Source of the DNA: Winogradskyella sp.
GTDB taxonomy: Bacteria; Bacteroidota; Bacteroidia; Flavobacteriales; Flavobacteriaceae
Direction of reading: 5' to 3'
Assembly: GCF_003712105.1 (NCBI RefSeq)
Contig: NZ_RHLG01000004.1
Span: 124,001 to 188,000 of the forward strand
DNA: 64,000 nt
Shown: one piece after another, positions 54,761 to 64,000 of the stretch
How the letters are laid out: each line of letters starts with the position of its first letter
How positions within the stretch are numbered: position 1 is the stretch's first letter
Notes under the pieces: generated by a model
The model's input: only the letters and a program-made list of their open reading frames with translations
Databases searched by the model: none
Told to the model about the DNA's origin: nothing
Translations under genes and position numbers: made by a program

Positions 54761-56068
54761 ATGACCATTTTTTTTCTAGGTTATTTTGATAAGTTCTCTA
54801 GGTTTTTCTATAAAATTGACCTTGAATTAAGCCGTGAGTTTAAAGACTTAAAGTCTAAATATTACAGCACTCAATTAAGTGGCTTTTTTTATTCTTTTCT
54901 AAGATTAAAACGTTCTATTCCAATTACATTCTCCTCTTGGTTTAATGTACTTTTTAATAGAAAAAAATACTTGAAAATAATTGAGCAGAACCAAACTTAC
55001 AAAGGCATTAATTTTGAAAGCCTAATTCAATTTCATGAAAAACTAGATAATGGTATTCCAAGGAGACATTTGCTGCTTCAAGCTATTTCTTACATTGATA
55101 TTTTGAATAAGCAATTTTCTAAAAACAGACCTGATGTCGTGATAATGATTGGAGATAGCAGGCTATTTTTTGAAGTTAGCAAAGCCATTGCAATTAAATT
55201 TGATGTAAAGGTATATTTCATTGAACAAGGTCCTTTTGATACAACAATTTTTAACTCTCAAGGTGTAAACGCTAACATGAAAGTTGATCAAAATCACCAA
55301 TTTAAAAATCACAACGTTACAACTAAAATTACTCAACTTATTAGCAATAAGAACAATCAAAAATATAATCGCTCATATGTATACCGAGGTTTAGATTTTT
55401 TAGTTGATAAACTACTGCATAAAACAATTCTTTATCCTCCAGATTTAAAGTCTACAGATATTTTTCAATTACCTCTAAATAAAACAGCTGATAAACCAAT
55501 TATTTCTAAGAACAAACAGCACCTATTTTTGTTGATTCTGCAAGTACCGCAAGATGTGAATATGATTTTACATAGTCCAAATTTTTCAAATCATTTTGAT
55601 ATCGTAAAACAATGCTTTGAAAACTTACCAGAACACTCCAAATTGGTTATTAGAGAGCATCCTGTTTATAAGGGCAAATACAAGCAAAAATTATATGATT
55701 ATGCATATGAAAACAATATTGAATTTGATCATTCTGACAATGCTACGAAGATTATAAATTTGTCAGATGTCGTTATTGTAAATAATTCAACTATTGGAGT
55801 TAAGGTCTTATCAATGTATAAACCACTTATTGTGTTAGGGAATTCATATTATTCGGATTCTAACATTTGTTTGGTATATCAATCGGGTGACGATTTAAAA
55901 GATTATTTATTGAAAGCACTAACTTTTCAACCTGAAAAACAAAATATTGATACCTTTTTATTGAATCTTGAATATACACATCTTGTTTCTGGAAAAATTA
56001 TTGATAAACATTTAAGTGCTGCTACAGAAATTGCTAATAGAATAAAAATATCTCATTTTAATGACTGA
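54761..56068 (+). CDS. KpsC/KpsS-like capsular polysaccharide transferase
   Basis: 435 residues. The segments PDVVIMIGDSRLFF, YFIEQGPFDTTIFNSQGVNAN, REHPVYKGKY and VNNSTIGVKVLSMYKPLIVLG follow the order seen in capsule-synthesis proteins of the KpsC/KpsS group (Kdo-type linkers) and related GT-B transferases. The N-terminal 100 residues are unlike the families I know. Likely cytoplasmic or peripheral at the inner membrane, in surface glycan synthesis. First gene of the locus, 2 nt behind ftsE; overlaps GT2 by 8 nt. Confidence 0.7.
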   Translation: MTIFFLGYFDKFSRFFYKIDLELSREFKDLKSKYYSTQLSGFFYSFLRLKRSIPITFSSWFNVLFNRKKYLKIIEQNQTYKGINFESLIQFHEKLDNGIPRRHLLLQAISYIDILNKQFSKNRPDVVIMIGDSRLFFEVSKAIAIKFDVKVYFIEQGPFDTTIFNSQGVNANMKVDQNHQFKNHNVTTKITQLISNKNNQKYNRSYVYRGLDFLVDKLLHKTILYPPDLKSTDIFQLPLNKTADKPIISKNKQHLFLLILQVPQDVNMILHSPNFSNHFDIVKQCFENLPEHSKLVIREHPVYKGKYKQKLYDYAYENNIEFDHSDNATKIINLSDVVIVNNSTIGVKVLSMYKPLIVLGNSYYSDSNICLVYQSGDDLKDYLLKALTFQPEKQNIDTFLLNLEYTHLVSGKIIDKHLSAATEIANRIKISHFND

Positions 56069-57008
56069 AAGTATACCGTTTTTTTCTGTGGTGATTCCTC
56101 TGTACAATAAGGAGGACTATATCGAAAGGACTTTAAGAAGTGTTATTAATCAAAGTTTTAATGACTATGAAATTATAGTTATAAATGATGGTAGTACTGA
56201 TAAAAGTCTTGAAAAATTAAAACCCTATATAAATAAAGGAAGATTAAGAATTATTACCCAATTAAACAAAGGTCTGTCGTATAGTAGAAATGAGGGTTTT
56301 AGATTATCTGAGGGTCAGTATGTTGCATTTTTAGATGCTGACGATTATTGGCATCCAGATTATTTATTAAGTCATAAAGCCAGTATTGAGGCATTCCCAA
56401 AGGAAGTGATCTTTGGTACGAGTTATTCTCAAATTATAGACGGCAAAGCTTTAGATATTATAACCAACATTGATCAGAGGTTAAAAGGCAAAACTTTTGT
56501 TTTAAACGATTTTTTTACAGCAAACATTAGACAGTTTATTCCTTGTCAAAGCACCATTGTACTAAGAAAAAATGCTTTTGAATTACCGCTTTATGACGAA
56601 AGTATCACCTATTTTGAAGATGTAGATTTTTATCTGAATCATTGCACTAATAAGAGTGTAGTAATTACCTACAAACCTCTAGCATATATAGAATTTTCTC
56701 AAGCCAATCAAATGTCAAAAACGGCATTAACAAATAAAATACTACCAGATTTAAGTGCTTATAAAAAACAGTATCGCGGCAATAAAACCATACTTAATTA
56801 CATAGATATGCAACTTTACAAAATTGGGATAAAATATGCAGTAGCAGGAGAAACAGAAAAGAAGAAAGAGATCATTTCAATTATTAACATGGATAGTTTA
56901 ACCTTCAAACAACGCATGCTAATAAGTAAACCAAATTGGATCATTAAGCGACTAATTGACGTAAAGAAAATGCTGCTAAAATTAAATATTAGAATGACGA
57001 GTTTTTAA
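56061..57008 (+). CDS. Glycosyltransferase family 2
   Basis: 315 residues. GT-A fold with the N-terminal FSVVIPLYNKEDYIERTLRS, VINDGSTDKS, SYSRNEG and the metal-binding LDADDYW (DxD). Adds a sugar to a lipid-linked glycan in the cytoplasm. Convergent with the GT4 gene; their 3' ends overlap by 20 nt. Confidence 0.92.
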   Translation: MTESIPFFSVVIPLYNKEDYIERTLRSVINQSFNDYEIIVINDGSTDKSLEKLKPYINKGRLRIITQLNKGLSYSRNEGFRLSEGQYVAFLDADDYWHPDYLLSHKASIEAFPKEVIFGTSYSQIIDGKALDIITNIDQRLKGKTFVLNDFFTANIRQFIPCQSTIVLRKNAFELPLYDESITYFEDVDFYLNHCTNKSVVITYKPLAYIEFSQANQMSKTALTNKILPDLSAYKKQYRGNKTILNYIDMQLYKIGIKYAVAGETEKKKEIISIINMDSLTFKQRMLISKPNWIIKRLIDVKKMLLKLNIRMTSF

Positions 57009-58092
57009 ATAACTCTATCCAAAGATTCACAATAAAATCTTCATTGAATTTTTCAACAGATTTATGAGCATGTTGTTTACAATAATTATATAATTCTAAA
57101 TCTTTATAAAACAAATCAATATTTTCCCTGAGTGCATTAAAATTTTGATCTTCAACAAGTAATCCATTCATTTTATCAATAATTAACTCAGAGGGTCCAG
57201 ATTTGCAATTAAACGAAATAACTGGAGTCCCAATGGCCAATGATTCTAAAACTACATTTGGAAAACCTTCTTCAATACTCGATAAAAGCAAAAACCTGCT
57301 GTGTTTAATATATTTATAAGGGTTATTCTTAAAACCTAAAAGTTTTACGTTGTCCTCAATTCCATTGCGCTTAATTAATCTTTGTAATATTTCCCTATCC
57401 GGACCATCTCCTAGAATAAGTAATGCAATACCCTTTTTAAAAAGCTCAGTGTCTTTATAGGTAAGTATTAACTTATCGAACTGCTTTACGCGATTTGATA
57501 ATCTGCCTATAGCTAAAACATAGTCCTGATAAATCAGCTTATTGTCTTGTTCATTTGATAAGTCTAAGATTGTATTAGTATAAAAGTTCGAAATCTTCAC
57601 AAGATTCTTGAACTTATATAGCCCATTTAACCTCTCAGTAATTTCGTCTGTAAGAGAAACAACTGCTTTTGTTTTATTATATAATTTATAAAATAGTTGA
57701 TGTTTTGGAATGTGATAGTGGATATTGTAATTGTTAATCCGCATTATCATTTTGTGTGTCTTAAAAATAAATAAATGCAAAATTAATTCCATAAGAAATC
57801 GGTTGCGCATTCTAAAGTCAACATATATATCTGCATTGATTTTTTTGTAAGACTTTCTTAAATTAAGTAATTTTTTAAACTGTTTAACATGCTTAATTTT
57901 TGATTCATTCTCTCCTAAATTATATAATCTACCACCATACTCATAAGATATCTCATTGCGTAACGATATTATTGAAACTGTGAACCCTTTTTCACTTAAA
58001 GCACGTGACAACCTTGCCGCAATTTTTTCAGCACCACCATTAGACAAACAATCTACAATAAGACAAATTTTCTTGGGTTCTTTATCCATCAT
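56989..58092 (-). CDS. Glycosyltransferase family 4
   Basis: 367 residues. GT-B fold with an N-terminal DCLSNGGAEKIAARLSRAL (nucleotide-sugar GxGAE region) and the C-terminal EEGFPNVVLESLAIGTPVI (E-x7-E) motif. It is transcribed towards ftsE's strand neighbours and overlaps the GT2 gene tail-to-tail by 20 nt and the sulfatase-like gene by 4 nt. Confidence 0.9.
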   Translation of the reverse strand: MMDKEPKKICLIVDCLSNGGAEKIAARLSRALSEKGFTVSIISLRNEISYEYGGRLYNLGENESKIKHVKQFKKLLNLRKSYKKINADIYVDFRMRNRFLMELILHLFIFKTHKMIMRINNYNIHYHIPKHQLFYKLYNKTKAVVSLTDEITERLNGLYKFKNLVKISNFYTNTILDLSNEQDNKLIYQDYVLAIGRLSNRVKQFDKLILTYKDTELFKKGIALLILGDGPDREILQRLIKRNGIEDNVKLLGFKNNPYKYIKHSRFLLLSSIEEGFPNVVLESLAIGTPVISFNCKSGPSELIIDKMNGLLVEDQNFNALRENIDLFYKDLELYNYCKQHAHKSVEKFNEDFIVNLWIELFKNSSF

Positions 58093-59696
58093 TGATTAGA
58101 TCTGAATTTAAAAGTCTTATCATAATCTATACTATCTTGAACAATTCGAGGTCTTTTAGAAAAGTTAGAGCTAAAAACACTTCTTCTTTTATCTAAAAAT
58201 TCACTTTCAATACCTAACAAATGTGTTAAAGAATGTGGGAAATCATCCAACATATATGCCCTGTCTGTTTTAACCTCAAAATCCTCAGGTTTATCATAAT
58301 CAGGTGATAAATACATTAAAAATGGAATTTGGTACATGCCAGTTGTTGGTTTGTCCTGAAAATGTCCGAAGAAATCAGAAGTATCGAATACTTCCTCACC
58401 ATGATCTGAAAAATAAAGTACAGCGCTTTTTTTAGTTTTATTCTTAACTAACTTAATGACCTCAGAAACGACGTAATCATTATATAAAACTGCATTGTCA
58501 TAACTATTTATGATATCCCTATTTCTATCTTTCTTATTTAATTTAAATTTTTCATATTCTTTTGGATATCTATTTGCGTAGTCATAGTGCGTACCTATAA
58601 TATGAAGAAAAATTACTTTTTTCCCATTTTGGGCGATTTTCTCCTCAAGCTTGGGCAATAAAACATCATCGTATAAGGTATTATGTCTATAATCATTGTA
58701 GCTTAAAAACAAGGTTTCGTCTGAAGAAGAAGCTAATCTTGAAACTATATTGTCATGAAAACCTACAGGCCTTTGATTGGACAACCAATAGGTTTTGTAT
58801 CCTGCATCTTTAATATAATCTATTAATGTAAATGCTGGAAGATTATTCTCATAATTGGCAAGCGTAAAAATATCATAAATCGAAGCTGTTGTATATACAT
58901 GCGAGCTTATGACATCTTTATAAACATAAAGCGAATCTGATAAATTAGTTAACCTTGGAGTTGTTTCTTTATTATAGCCATAGAGACCCATATGGGTACT
59001 TGTTGTAGATTCACCCACAACAATAACAATAGTTTCATTATCTAAAACTAGTTGTGTTGAAATATTCTTTTCTTTTGAATTAAACGCTTCAAAAGAATCG
59101 ACTTGCGCCTTGTATTGAAAATATGATTTAATTGAGATATATGGAAGGTTCCAGACTATTAAAGACGAGAACTTTAATAGTATTAATATCAATAACACAA
59201 TAGCACTACTCGAAAAAATATGTTTACGATTAAATTTGGCTTTAGCGAATATGGTCTTAGGAAAAAAATTAAATAATGGAAGAAAAAAAAGTGACAACCA
59301 AATCAAATTGTTTTGATAATATACTGAGCCAAACTCTTGAATTTCGTTAAAATTTGTATTTAAAATAACATATATATATGAAGCATTAAATCTGGTTTGA
59401 AACAATAAGTATAGGCCTGTTTCTATAAAAAGAATAGCATAAAAAACAATAATTACTAGATTTACTAACTTTTTACCATACCTAAAACAAACAATACTAT
59501 TTATAAGGAAGAAAATTAATATTGAAAACAATAAATTTTCGCTAAGGTTTGGGAAAGTAGTAAAGCTCAATCCTTGTACTAGCACTTCGAGAATAAATCC
59601 AATGATCATAGGATAAAGTAGTATAACCATTAAATTCTTAGCCCTTATTTTGAAGTAATCACTATACATAGGATTTAGAATTTTTTTTGAAATCAT
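58089..59696 (-). CDS. Phosphoethanolamine transferase-like protein (EptA/CptA type, alkaline phosphatase fold)
   Basis: About 535 residues from the ATG at 59696; a longer frame (59714) and a shorter one (59669) are possible. Five N-terminal TM helices and a periplasmic domain with the Thr nucleophile in VVGESTTSTHMGLYGYNKETTPRL (about 228-235), IGTHYDYANRYP and the metal site SDHGEEVFD. Such enzymes transfer phosphoethanolamine to lipid A or LPS core sugars. The start overlaps the flippase gene end, so translation may be coupled. Confidence 0.82.
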   Translation of the reverse strand: MISKKILNPMYSDYFKIRAKNLMVILLYPMIIGFILEVLVQGLSFTTFPNLSENLLFSILIFFLINSIVCFRYGKKLVNLVIIVFYAILFIETGLYLLFQTRFNASYIYVILNTNFNEIQEFGSVYYQNNLIWLSLFFLPLFNFFPKTIFAKAKFNRKHIFSSSAIVLLILILLKFSSLIVWNLPYISIKSYFQYKAQVDSFEAFNSKEKNISTQLVLDNETIVIVVGESTTSTHMGLYGYNKETTPRLTNLSDSLYVYKDVISSHVYTTASIYDIFTLANYENNLPAFTLIDYIKDAGYKTYWLSNQRPVGFHDNIVSRLASSSDETLFLSYNDYRHNTLYDDVLLPKLEEKIAQNGKKVIFLHIIGTHYDYANRYPKEYEKFKLNKKDRNRDIINSYDNAVLYNDYVVSEVIKLVKNKTKKSAVLYFSDHGEEVFDTSDFFGHFQDKPTTGMYQIPFLMYLSPDYDKPEDFEVKTDRAYMLDDFPHSLTHLLGIESEFLDKRRSVFSSNFSKRPRIVQDSIDYDKTFKFRSNQ

Positions 59697-60954
59697 TGGC
59701 CACAAATAACACAACGAGTATAAGATAAATAAAGTAACTCAATGTATAAGCCTTCATTACCCCAACTACACCTTGATTCTCAATAAACATGGCACTAAAC
59801 CCTACATACATAGCATATTGTAAGCCATTACAAATGAGGTATGCCTTGACCAATAATTTAGCATGGAATTGTTTAACCAAAGCAATAGCCAAAATACTTA
59901 TAAAATCGCCGATTAATCTCCAAAAAAACAAGGTTTCAACTTCTAAAAATTCAGAACTTAAAAAAAGTTTTAGAATTAAAACTCTAGTGTAATATATCAT
60001 TACACAAGACACTATCAAAAGTGGAATTACAAGTTTATAAAATCGTCCAAGTTCATTTTTAAATAATCTAAAGGTATTAATCTTGGCTAATCTCGGTAAC
60101 AAATAAAATGAGGTTAAACTTATAAAAAACATCACATAAAAACCTGAAATTCTATTCATTGCATCCCAATAGCCTGCTTCTTTTAAACTGTACTTCTCTA
60201 TAATCATATTACGAATCAACAAATAAGCAATTGCCACTAAAACAGTAGAATATACTGCCATAATTAAATACCTATTCATATTTTTCAAAATATCAATAGA
60301 AAACAATTTTGTATTGAAAATATTGATTAATATTTTTCTGTATTCACCTAGCCAAACCAAATTTAAAAAGAACACCAAAATCGGTCCAAAAATAAGAGAA
60401 ACTAAAGCACCTGGTAAATTATAATTAATAACAAGTAAAACAGTTATTACTAAATTTACTATGCTTAAACTTAAATTAATTACCGTTAACTTTTTATATG
60501 CCTCTAATCCATTAAGTATATAAAGAATAATAAAATTAAAAGATATAAATGGTAATCCAATAGCCAGTATTTTTAGAACATAAGCGTAGTGTGTTGTTTG
60601 AAATAACAACACACTAAAAGTCTCTGAAAACAACAAAATTATAAGCGCAGCAATTATGGAAATAGAAAGACTAACTTGAAAAATTGTAGCATACGTTTTA
60701 GAGAGTAAGTTGTCATTATCCTTATATTCAGAAGTGTAGCGAATAGCTGCATTTTGATAGCTTTCAGCTGTAAATCCTGTAATAACTTGTGTGAAATTTT
60801 TAAGATTTCCTAATAGTGCAAAACCATTTGGGCCCAAATAATGCGCTAAAATTTTAGAGACTACTATACCTTTCAGAATTCTAACTAAGACTATGACTGA
60901 ATTATAATATGATGCCTTAAATAGAAGTTTTGAGTTGGCAAAAAACTGTTTCAT
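59662..60954 (-). CDS. Wzx-type oligosaccharide flippase (paralogue 1)
   Basis: 430 residues from the ATG at 60954; a longer frame uses a TTG at 60975. About 12 TM helices. KEAGYWDAMNRISGFYVMFF and LGPNGFALLGNLKNF are shared in pattern with the protein at 61088-62386. Flips lipid-linked glycan repeat units across the inner membrane. Transcribed in the same direction as the phosphoethanolamine transferase-like gene. Confidence 0.87.
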   Translation of the reverse strand: MKQFFANSKLLFKASYYNSVIVLVRILKGIVVSKILAHYLGPNGFALLGNLKNFTQVITGFTAESYQNAAIRYTSEYKDNDNLLSKTYATIFQVSLSISIIAALIILLFSETFSVLLFQTTHYAYVLKILAIGLPFISFNFIILYILNGLEAYKKLTVINLSLSIVNLVITVLLVINYNLPGALVSLIFGPILVFFLNLVWLGEYRKILINIFNTKLFSIDILKNMNRYLIMAVYSTVLVAIAYLLIRNMIIEKYSLKEAGYWDAMNRISGFYVMFFISLTSFYLLPRLAKINTFRLFKNELGRFYKLVIPLLIVSCVMIYYTRVLILKLFLSSEFLEVETLFFWRLIGDFISILAIALVKQFHAKLLVKAYLICNGLQYAMYVGFSAMFIENQGVVGVMKAYTLSYFIYLILVVLFVANDFKKNSKSYV

Positions 60955-61087
60955 ATTATATACATGGTGCTTCAACCTAAAATACTCTTAAACTTTAATG
61001 TGTTTGTTATTGCAGGCTTAAGACGATAAGGAAACTAAAATTTTAGTAAATATAGAAAATAAAATTCTACGAATTTTGAACGTAAAA

Positions 61088-62386
61088 TTATTCAATATCT
61101 TCACTAATTATACCAAATAACGAGCTGCTAAATATTAAAATAACAATTCCAAAGTGGAGCAAATGTGTAAAGAAATGTCCCATAACTGCACCTTCTAATC
61201 CATAGACATCTATGAGATAGATACTAGAAAAATATAGTGTAACAAACAAGAATATCTCTAAAATTATAAAATGACTAAACATCTTTTTGGCCAAAAACTG
61301 ATACGCAATCACCATTGCCATAACTCGTATTAAATCACCGAGCAATTGCCATAAAAACAAATCTTCAGTTGGTAAAAATTCATCCGAAAAAATCAGAGTT
61401 ACAACATACCTTCTAAGAACAAACATTATGACAAGAACACCTACAAAATATGGCATCAAGCTCTTGTAAAAACCTATTACCTCTTTTCTGAAATCCTTTT
61501 TGGTATCTATATTTTTTAATTTAGGCACTAAGTACAATGCTATTAAAGAATTAACAAACATTAAATAATACTCTGAGATACGATTCATTGCTTCCCAATA
61601 ACCAGCCTCTTTTAAGCCAATTTCATTGGTAATATAATTTCTTATAAAAATCATTACTAAAGGTAATGCTACCGTGGTTGCAATAGCCATAATAGAGTAC
61701 GGGCTTAACTTAGATAACATTCTTGAGGACACACTAGTAATCTTTATAAAAGGCATGAGACTTGTCCTGAATAATATACCAACTAAGGTTATTAAAAAAA
61801 TCAGTCCTGGTGTAATCACGATAGCCACTAAGGCACCATCTAATCTATTCTGCCAAATAAGTAGCAAGGTTATTAATAAGCCTGCTATCTGACCTATAAT
61901 ATTTATTATTAATAGGAATTTATACTTGGCGTAACCATTCATTATACCAAAACAAAACGCATTTAAGCCATAAAAGGGTAGAACAATTGCCAATATCTCA
62001 ATAACATTTGTATAGTCTGATGTACCAAATAAAAATGTATTGATATAACCTGCAAAATAATAGCAACCTAAAGCAGAAATAATAGTACTTAGAAAACCAA
62101 TGTAAAACGATGTGGAAAGTACTTTCTCTAACTCTTTATTATTTTCTCTGAACTCAGCAATATATTTAACTAATCCTTTATAAAATCCTAACGCAGAAAA
62201 AGATTGAATCGCTCGAAGAAAATTTGAAATATTTCCTATAAGAGCTAAACCTTCAGCACCAATAAAAATTGCTATAAATTTTGAAGTAAATAAACCTGCT
62301 ATTATCTTAATTGTAACCGTAAAAGAATTAAGATTAGCTACATTAAACAATACATTTGAATTGATGTACTTATTAAATTTCTTCAA
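61088..62386 (-). CDS. Wzx-type oligosaccharide flippase (paralogue 2)
   Basis: 432 residues, about 12 TM helices. FIGAEGLALIGNISNF and KEAGYWEAMNRISEYYLMF match paralogue 1 position for position. Tandem duplication followed by divergence is the likely origin, perhaps for two different glycans. 112 bp separate the two. Confidence 0.87.
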   Translation of the reverse strand: MKKFNKYINSNVLFNVANLNSFTVTIKIIAGLFTSKFIAIFIGAEGLALIGNISNFLRAIQSFSALGFYKGLVKYIAEFRENNKELEKVLSTSFYIGFLSTIISALGCYYFAGYINTFLFGTSDYTNVIEILAIVLPFYGLNAFCFGIMNGYAKYKFLLIINIIGQIAGLLITLLLIWQNRLDGALVAIVITPGLIFLITLVGILFRTSLMPFIKITSVSSRMLSKLSPYSIMAIATTVALPLVMIFIRNYITNEIGLKEAGYWEAMNRISEYYLMFVNSLIALYLVPKLKNIDTKKDFRKEVIGFYKSLMPYFVGVLVIMFVLRRYVVTLIFSDEFLPTEDLFLWQLLGDLIRVMAMVIAYQFLAKKMFSHFIILEIFLFVTLYFSSIYLIDVYGLEGAVMGHFFTHLLHFGIVILIFSSSLFGIISEDIE

Positions 62387-62474
62387 TGGCTAGTTTGTGT
62401 TTTTTGTAGTGCTTATTAGCAAATCTAGTTGTTTAGGCTATTAACTTCAAACTTAACTTAAAAAAAATAACCTA

Positions 62475-62717
62475 CTAAGTTCTAGAAGGTCTAATTAAAT
62501 AGTAAAAATTTACAGCTAAGATTGCAAAATTAGCAATGATAATTGGCAACCCTACTCTAAGGGTAGGCATTAAAAATCCATAAATGATAAATAATATACA
62601 TCCTGACATATTTACCAAACGTAACTTTCTTACAGTCTTCATGGTAAAAGAAAGCAATACCATAAACGAGGCTAAATAACCTACATATTCTATTCCCGTA
62701 ATACCAAAAAATTCCAT
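62475..62717 (-). CDS. YgjV-like inner-membrane protein
   Basis: 80 residues, three hydrophobic helices (about 10-24, 36-50, 56-74) with IEYVGYLASFMVLLSFTMKTVRKLR and LVNMSGCILFIIYGFLMP. Matches the Imp-YgjV family pattern; function unknown. Lies 6 bp after typA, so probably co-transcribed with it. Confidence 0.75.
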   Translation of the reverse strand: MEFFGITGIEYVGYLASFMVLLSFTMKTVRKLRLVNMSGCILFIIYGFLMPTLRVGLPIIIANFAILAVNFYYLIRPSRT

Positions 62718-62723
62718 GTAGTA

Positions 62724-64000
62724 TTAATGAACCTTATTGCGCTTACGATCTACTTCTTTTAAAAGTATTTTGCGTAATCTTAAATGATTTGGTGTCACCT
62801 CAACATACTCGTCTTTTTGAATGTATTCTAAAGCTTCTTCTAATGAGAATTTAATTGCTGGTACAATTTTGGCCTTATCATCAGCACCCGCTGAGCGCAC
62901 ATTACTTAACTTTTTGGTCTTAGTAACATTAACCGTCATATCATCGCCACGAGAGTTTTCACCAATTACTTGACCTTCATAAATATCTTCTCCTGGATCT
63001 ATAAAAAACTTGCCACGCTCTTGCAATTTATCAATAGAATAAGGAATAGCAGTACCATTTTCCATAGATACTAAAGATCCATTTTGACGCTCAGGAATTC
63101 CACCTTTTAAGGGTTGATATTCTTTAAAGCGATGTGCCATTATGGCTTCACCGGCAGTAGCAGTTAATAATTGGTTTCTTAATCCAATAATACCCCTAGA
63201 TGGAACTATAAATTCGCAAACCATTCGATCCCCTTTAGCTTCCATACTCAGCATCTCACCTTTTCTCATAGTCACCATCTCAATTGCTTTACCAGAAACA
63301 TGCTCCGGTAAATCAATAGTCATTTCTTCAAAAGGTTCGCACTTTACACCATCAATTTCTTTTATAATTACTTGTGGTTGCCCAATCTGAAGCTCGTAAC
63401 CTTCACGACGCATAGTTTCTATCAAAACCGATAAATGAAGAACACCACGTCCAAAAACCATAAACTTATCGGCACTATCGGTTTCTTCTACTCTTAGTGC
63501 TAAGTTTTTTTCAAGCTCTTTTGTTAAACGTTCTTTTATATGTCTTGAGGTAACATATTTTCCGTCCTTTCCAAAAAACGGAGAGTCATTAATGGTGAAC
63601 AACATACTCATTGTAGGCTCATCAATTGCTATAGTTTTAAGACCTTCAGGGTTTTCGAAATCTGCAACGGTATCACCTATTTCAAAACCTTCTAGACCAA
63701 CGATAGCACAGATATCTCCTGCTTGCACTTCTTCAACCTTTTTGCGACCTAATCCTTCAAAAGTATGTAGTTCTTTTATCTTGTTTTTTACAATTGTTCC
63801 ATCTCTTTTAACTAGAGATATTTGCTGATTTTGTTTCAGTGTTCCTCTTGTTAATCTACCTATGGCAATTCGTCCTGTAAATGATGAGAAATCTAAGGAT
63901 GTAATTAGCATTTGCGTAGAACCGGATTCAATTTTAGGTTCTGGAATATGCTCAATAACCATATCCAAAAGTGGCTCAATATTCTGAGTTGGTTTTTGCC
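62724..64000 (-). CDS. typA: GTP-binding protein TypA/BipA, C-terminal part (5' end outside window)
   Basis: The frame is open to the last complete codon of the window (residues AKPTQNIEPLLDMVIEHIP precede the ATG-like internal start). Visible: domain II (ITSLDFSSFTGRIAIGRL), domain III and V, and the TypA C-terminal domain with GTAIPYSIDKLQERGKFFIDPGEDIYEGQVIGENSRGDD-type sequence and a basic end (DRKRNKVH). The G domain lies outside. A ribosome-associated GTPase for stress adaptation and ribosome assembly. Confidence 0.95.
   Translation of the reverse strand, partial: QKPTQNIEPLLDMVIEHIPEPKIESGSTQMLITSLDFSSFTGRIAIGRLTRGTLKQNQQISLVKRDGTIVKNKIKELHTFEGLGRKKVEEVQAGDICAIVGLEGFEIGDTVADFENPEGLKTIAIDEPTMSMLFTINDSPFFGKDGKYVTSRHIKERLTKELEKNLALRVEETDSADKFMVFGRGVLHLSVLIETMRREGYELQIGQPQVIIKEIDGVKCEPFEEMTIDLPEHVSGKAIEMVTMRKGEMLSMEAKGDRMVCEFIVPSRGIIGLRNQLLTATAGEAIMAHRFKEYQPLKGGIPERQNGSLVSMENGTAIPYSIDKLQERGKFFIDPGEDIYEGQVIGENSRGDDMTVNVTKTKKLSNVRSAGADDKAKIVPAIKFSLEEALEYIQKDEYVEVTPNHLRLRKILLKEVDRKRNKVH

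Overview
The window is AT-rich chromosomal DNA of a member of the Bacteroidota, almost certainly family Flavobacteriaceae. The evidence is the gene order rpsU-xerC-hpf-tRNAs-tuf-tRNA-Trp-secE-nusG-rplKAJL-rpoBC, the near absence of Shine-Dalgarno sequences (rpsU is the exception), TAnnTTTG-type promoter boxes, and family-typical genes (DUF2851, PspC-like, DUF1343/NamZ, CarboxypepD_reg-like, DUF4369 lipoproteins, LolC-type permease). I see no rRNA, CRISPR array, phage or intact insertion sequence.

Layout. 1-3150: end of a secreted protein, a D-Ala-D-Ala dipeptidase, an AlkB-like oxygenase, and a secreted alpha/beta hydrolase preceded by a repeat-bearing intergenic region. 3393-5735: a tightly coupled six-gene operon (SPFH/band-7 protein, glycine-zipper peptide, two small membrane proteins, a DUF4177 peptide, an Arc-type ribbon-helix-helix protein); three of these genes are under 60 codons. 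5798-7871: a DUF819 transporter and a DUF4369 lipoprotein. 7884-8234: tRNA-Thr followed by degenerate 117-bp tandem copies of its own 3' end plus terminator. 8284-10529: a small conserved protein and an idi-queD-manA operon. 10774-13920: a four-gene signalling operon with two coiled-coil proteins (one with a probable roadblock/longin-like domain), a Ras-like small GTPase and a soluble hybrid histidine kinase. 13947-16162: prfC and DUF3467. 16163-31026 (minus strand): the transcription/translation core. 31114-45695: housekeeping and envelope genes, including a DUF2851 gene broken by a one-base frameshift. 45699-53832: YkgJ, a methyltransferase, an amidohydrolase, an outer-membrane beta-barrel protein and a giant TPR protein. 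54078-62386: ftsE followed by a surface-polysaccharide locus (KpsC/S-like transferase, GT2, GT4, phosphoethanolamine-transferase-like enzyme, two paralogous flippases). 62475-64000: a YgjV-like protein and the C-terminal part of TypA.

Most notable. (1) A REP-like element of the form CACTGAGCG...GTCGAAGTG (minus strand) sits exactly at the junction between a gene's 3' end and a second copy of that same 3' end at two unrelated loci: twice behind tRNA-Thr, and once behind the beta-barrel gene. At the beta-barrel gene the second tail encodes the identical 12 residues with only synonymous differences. (2) The Ras-like GTPase module looks like a bacterial GTPase/roadblock pair wired to a hybrid kinase, and the GTPase lacks the usual switch-II glutamine. 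(3) The SPFH operon couples six genes with 1-8 nt junctions and ends in a terminator that contains the last stop codon. (4) rpsU carries a strong Shine-Dalgarno sequence in a lineage that otherwise avoids them.
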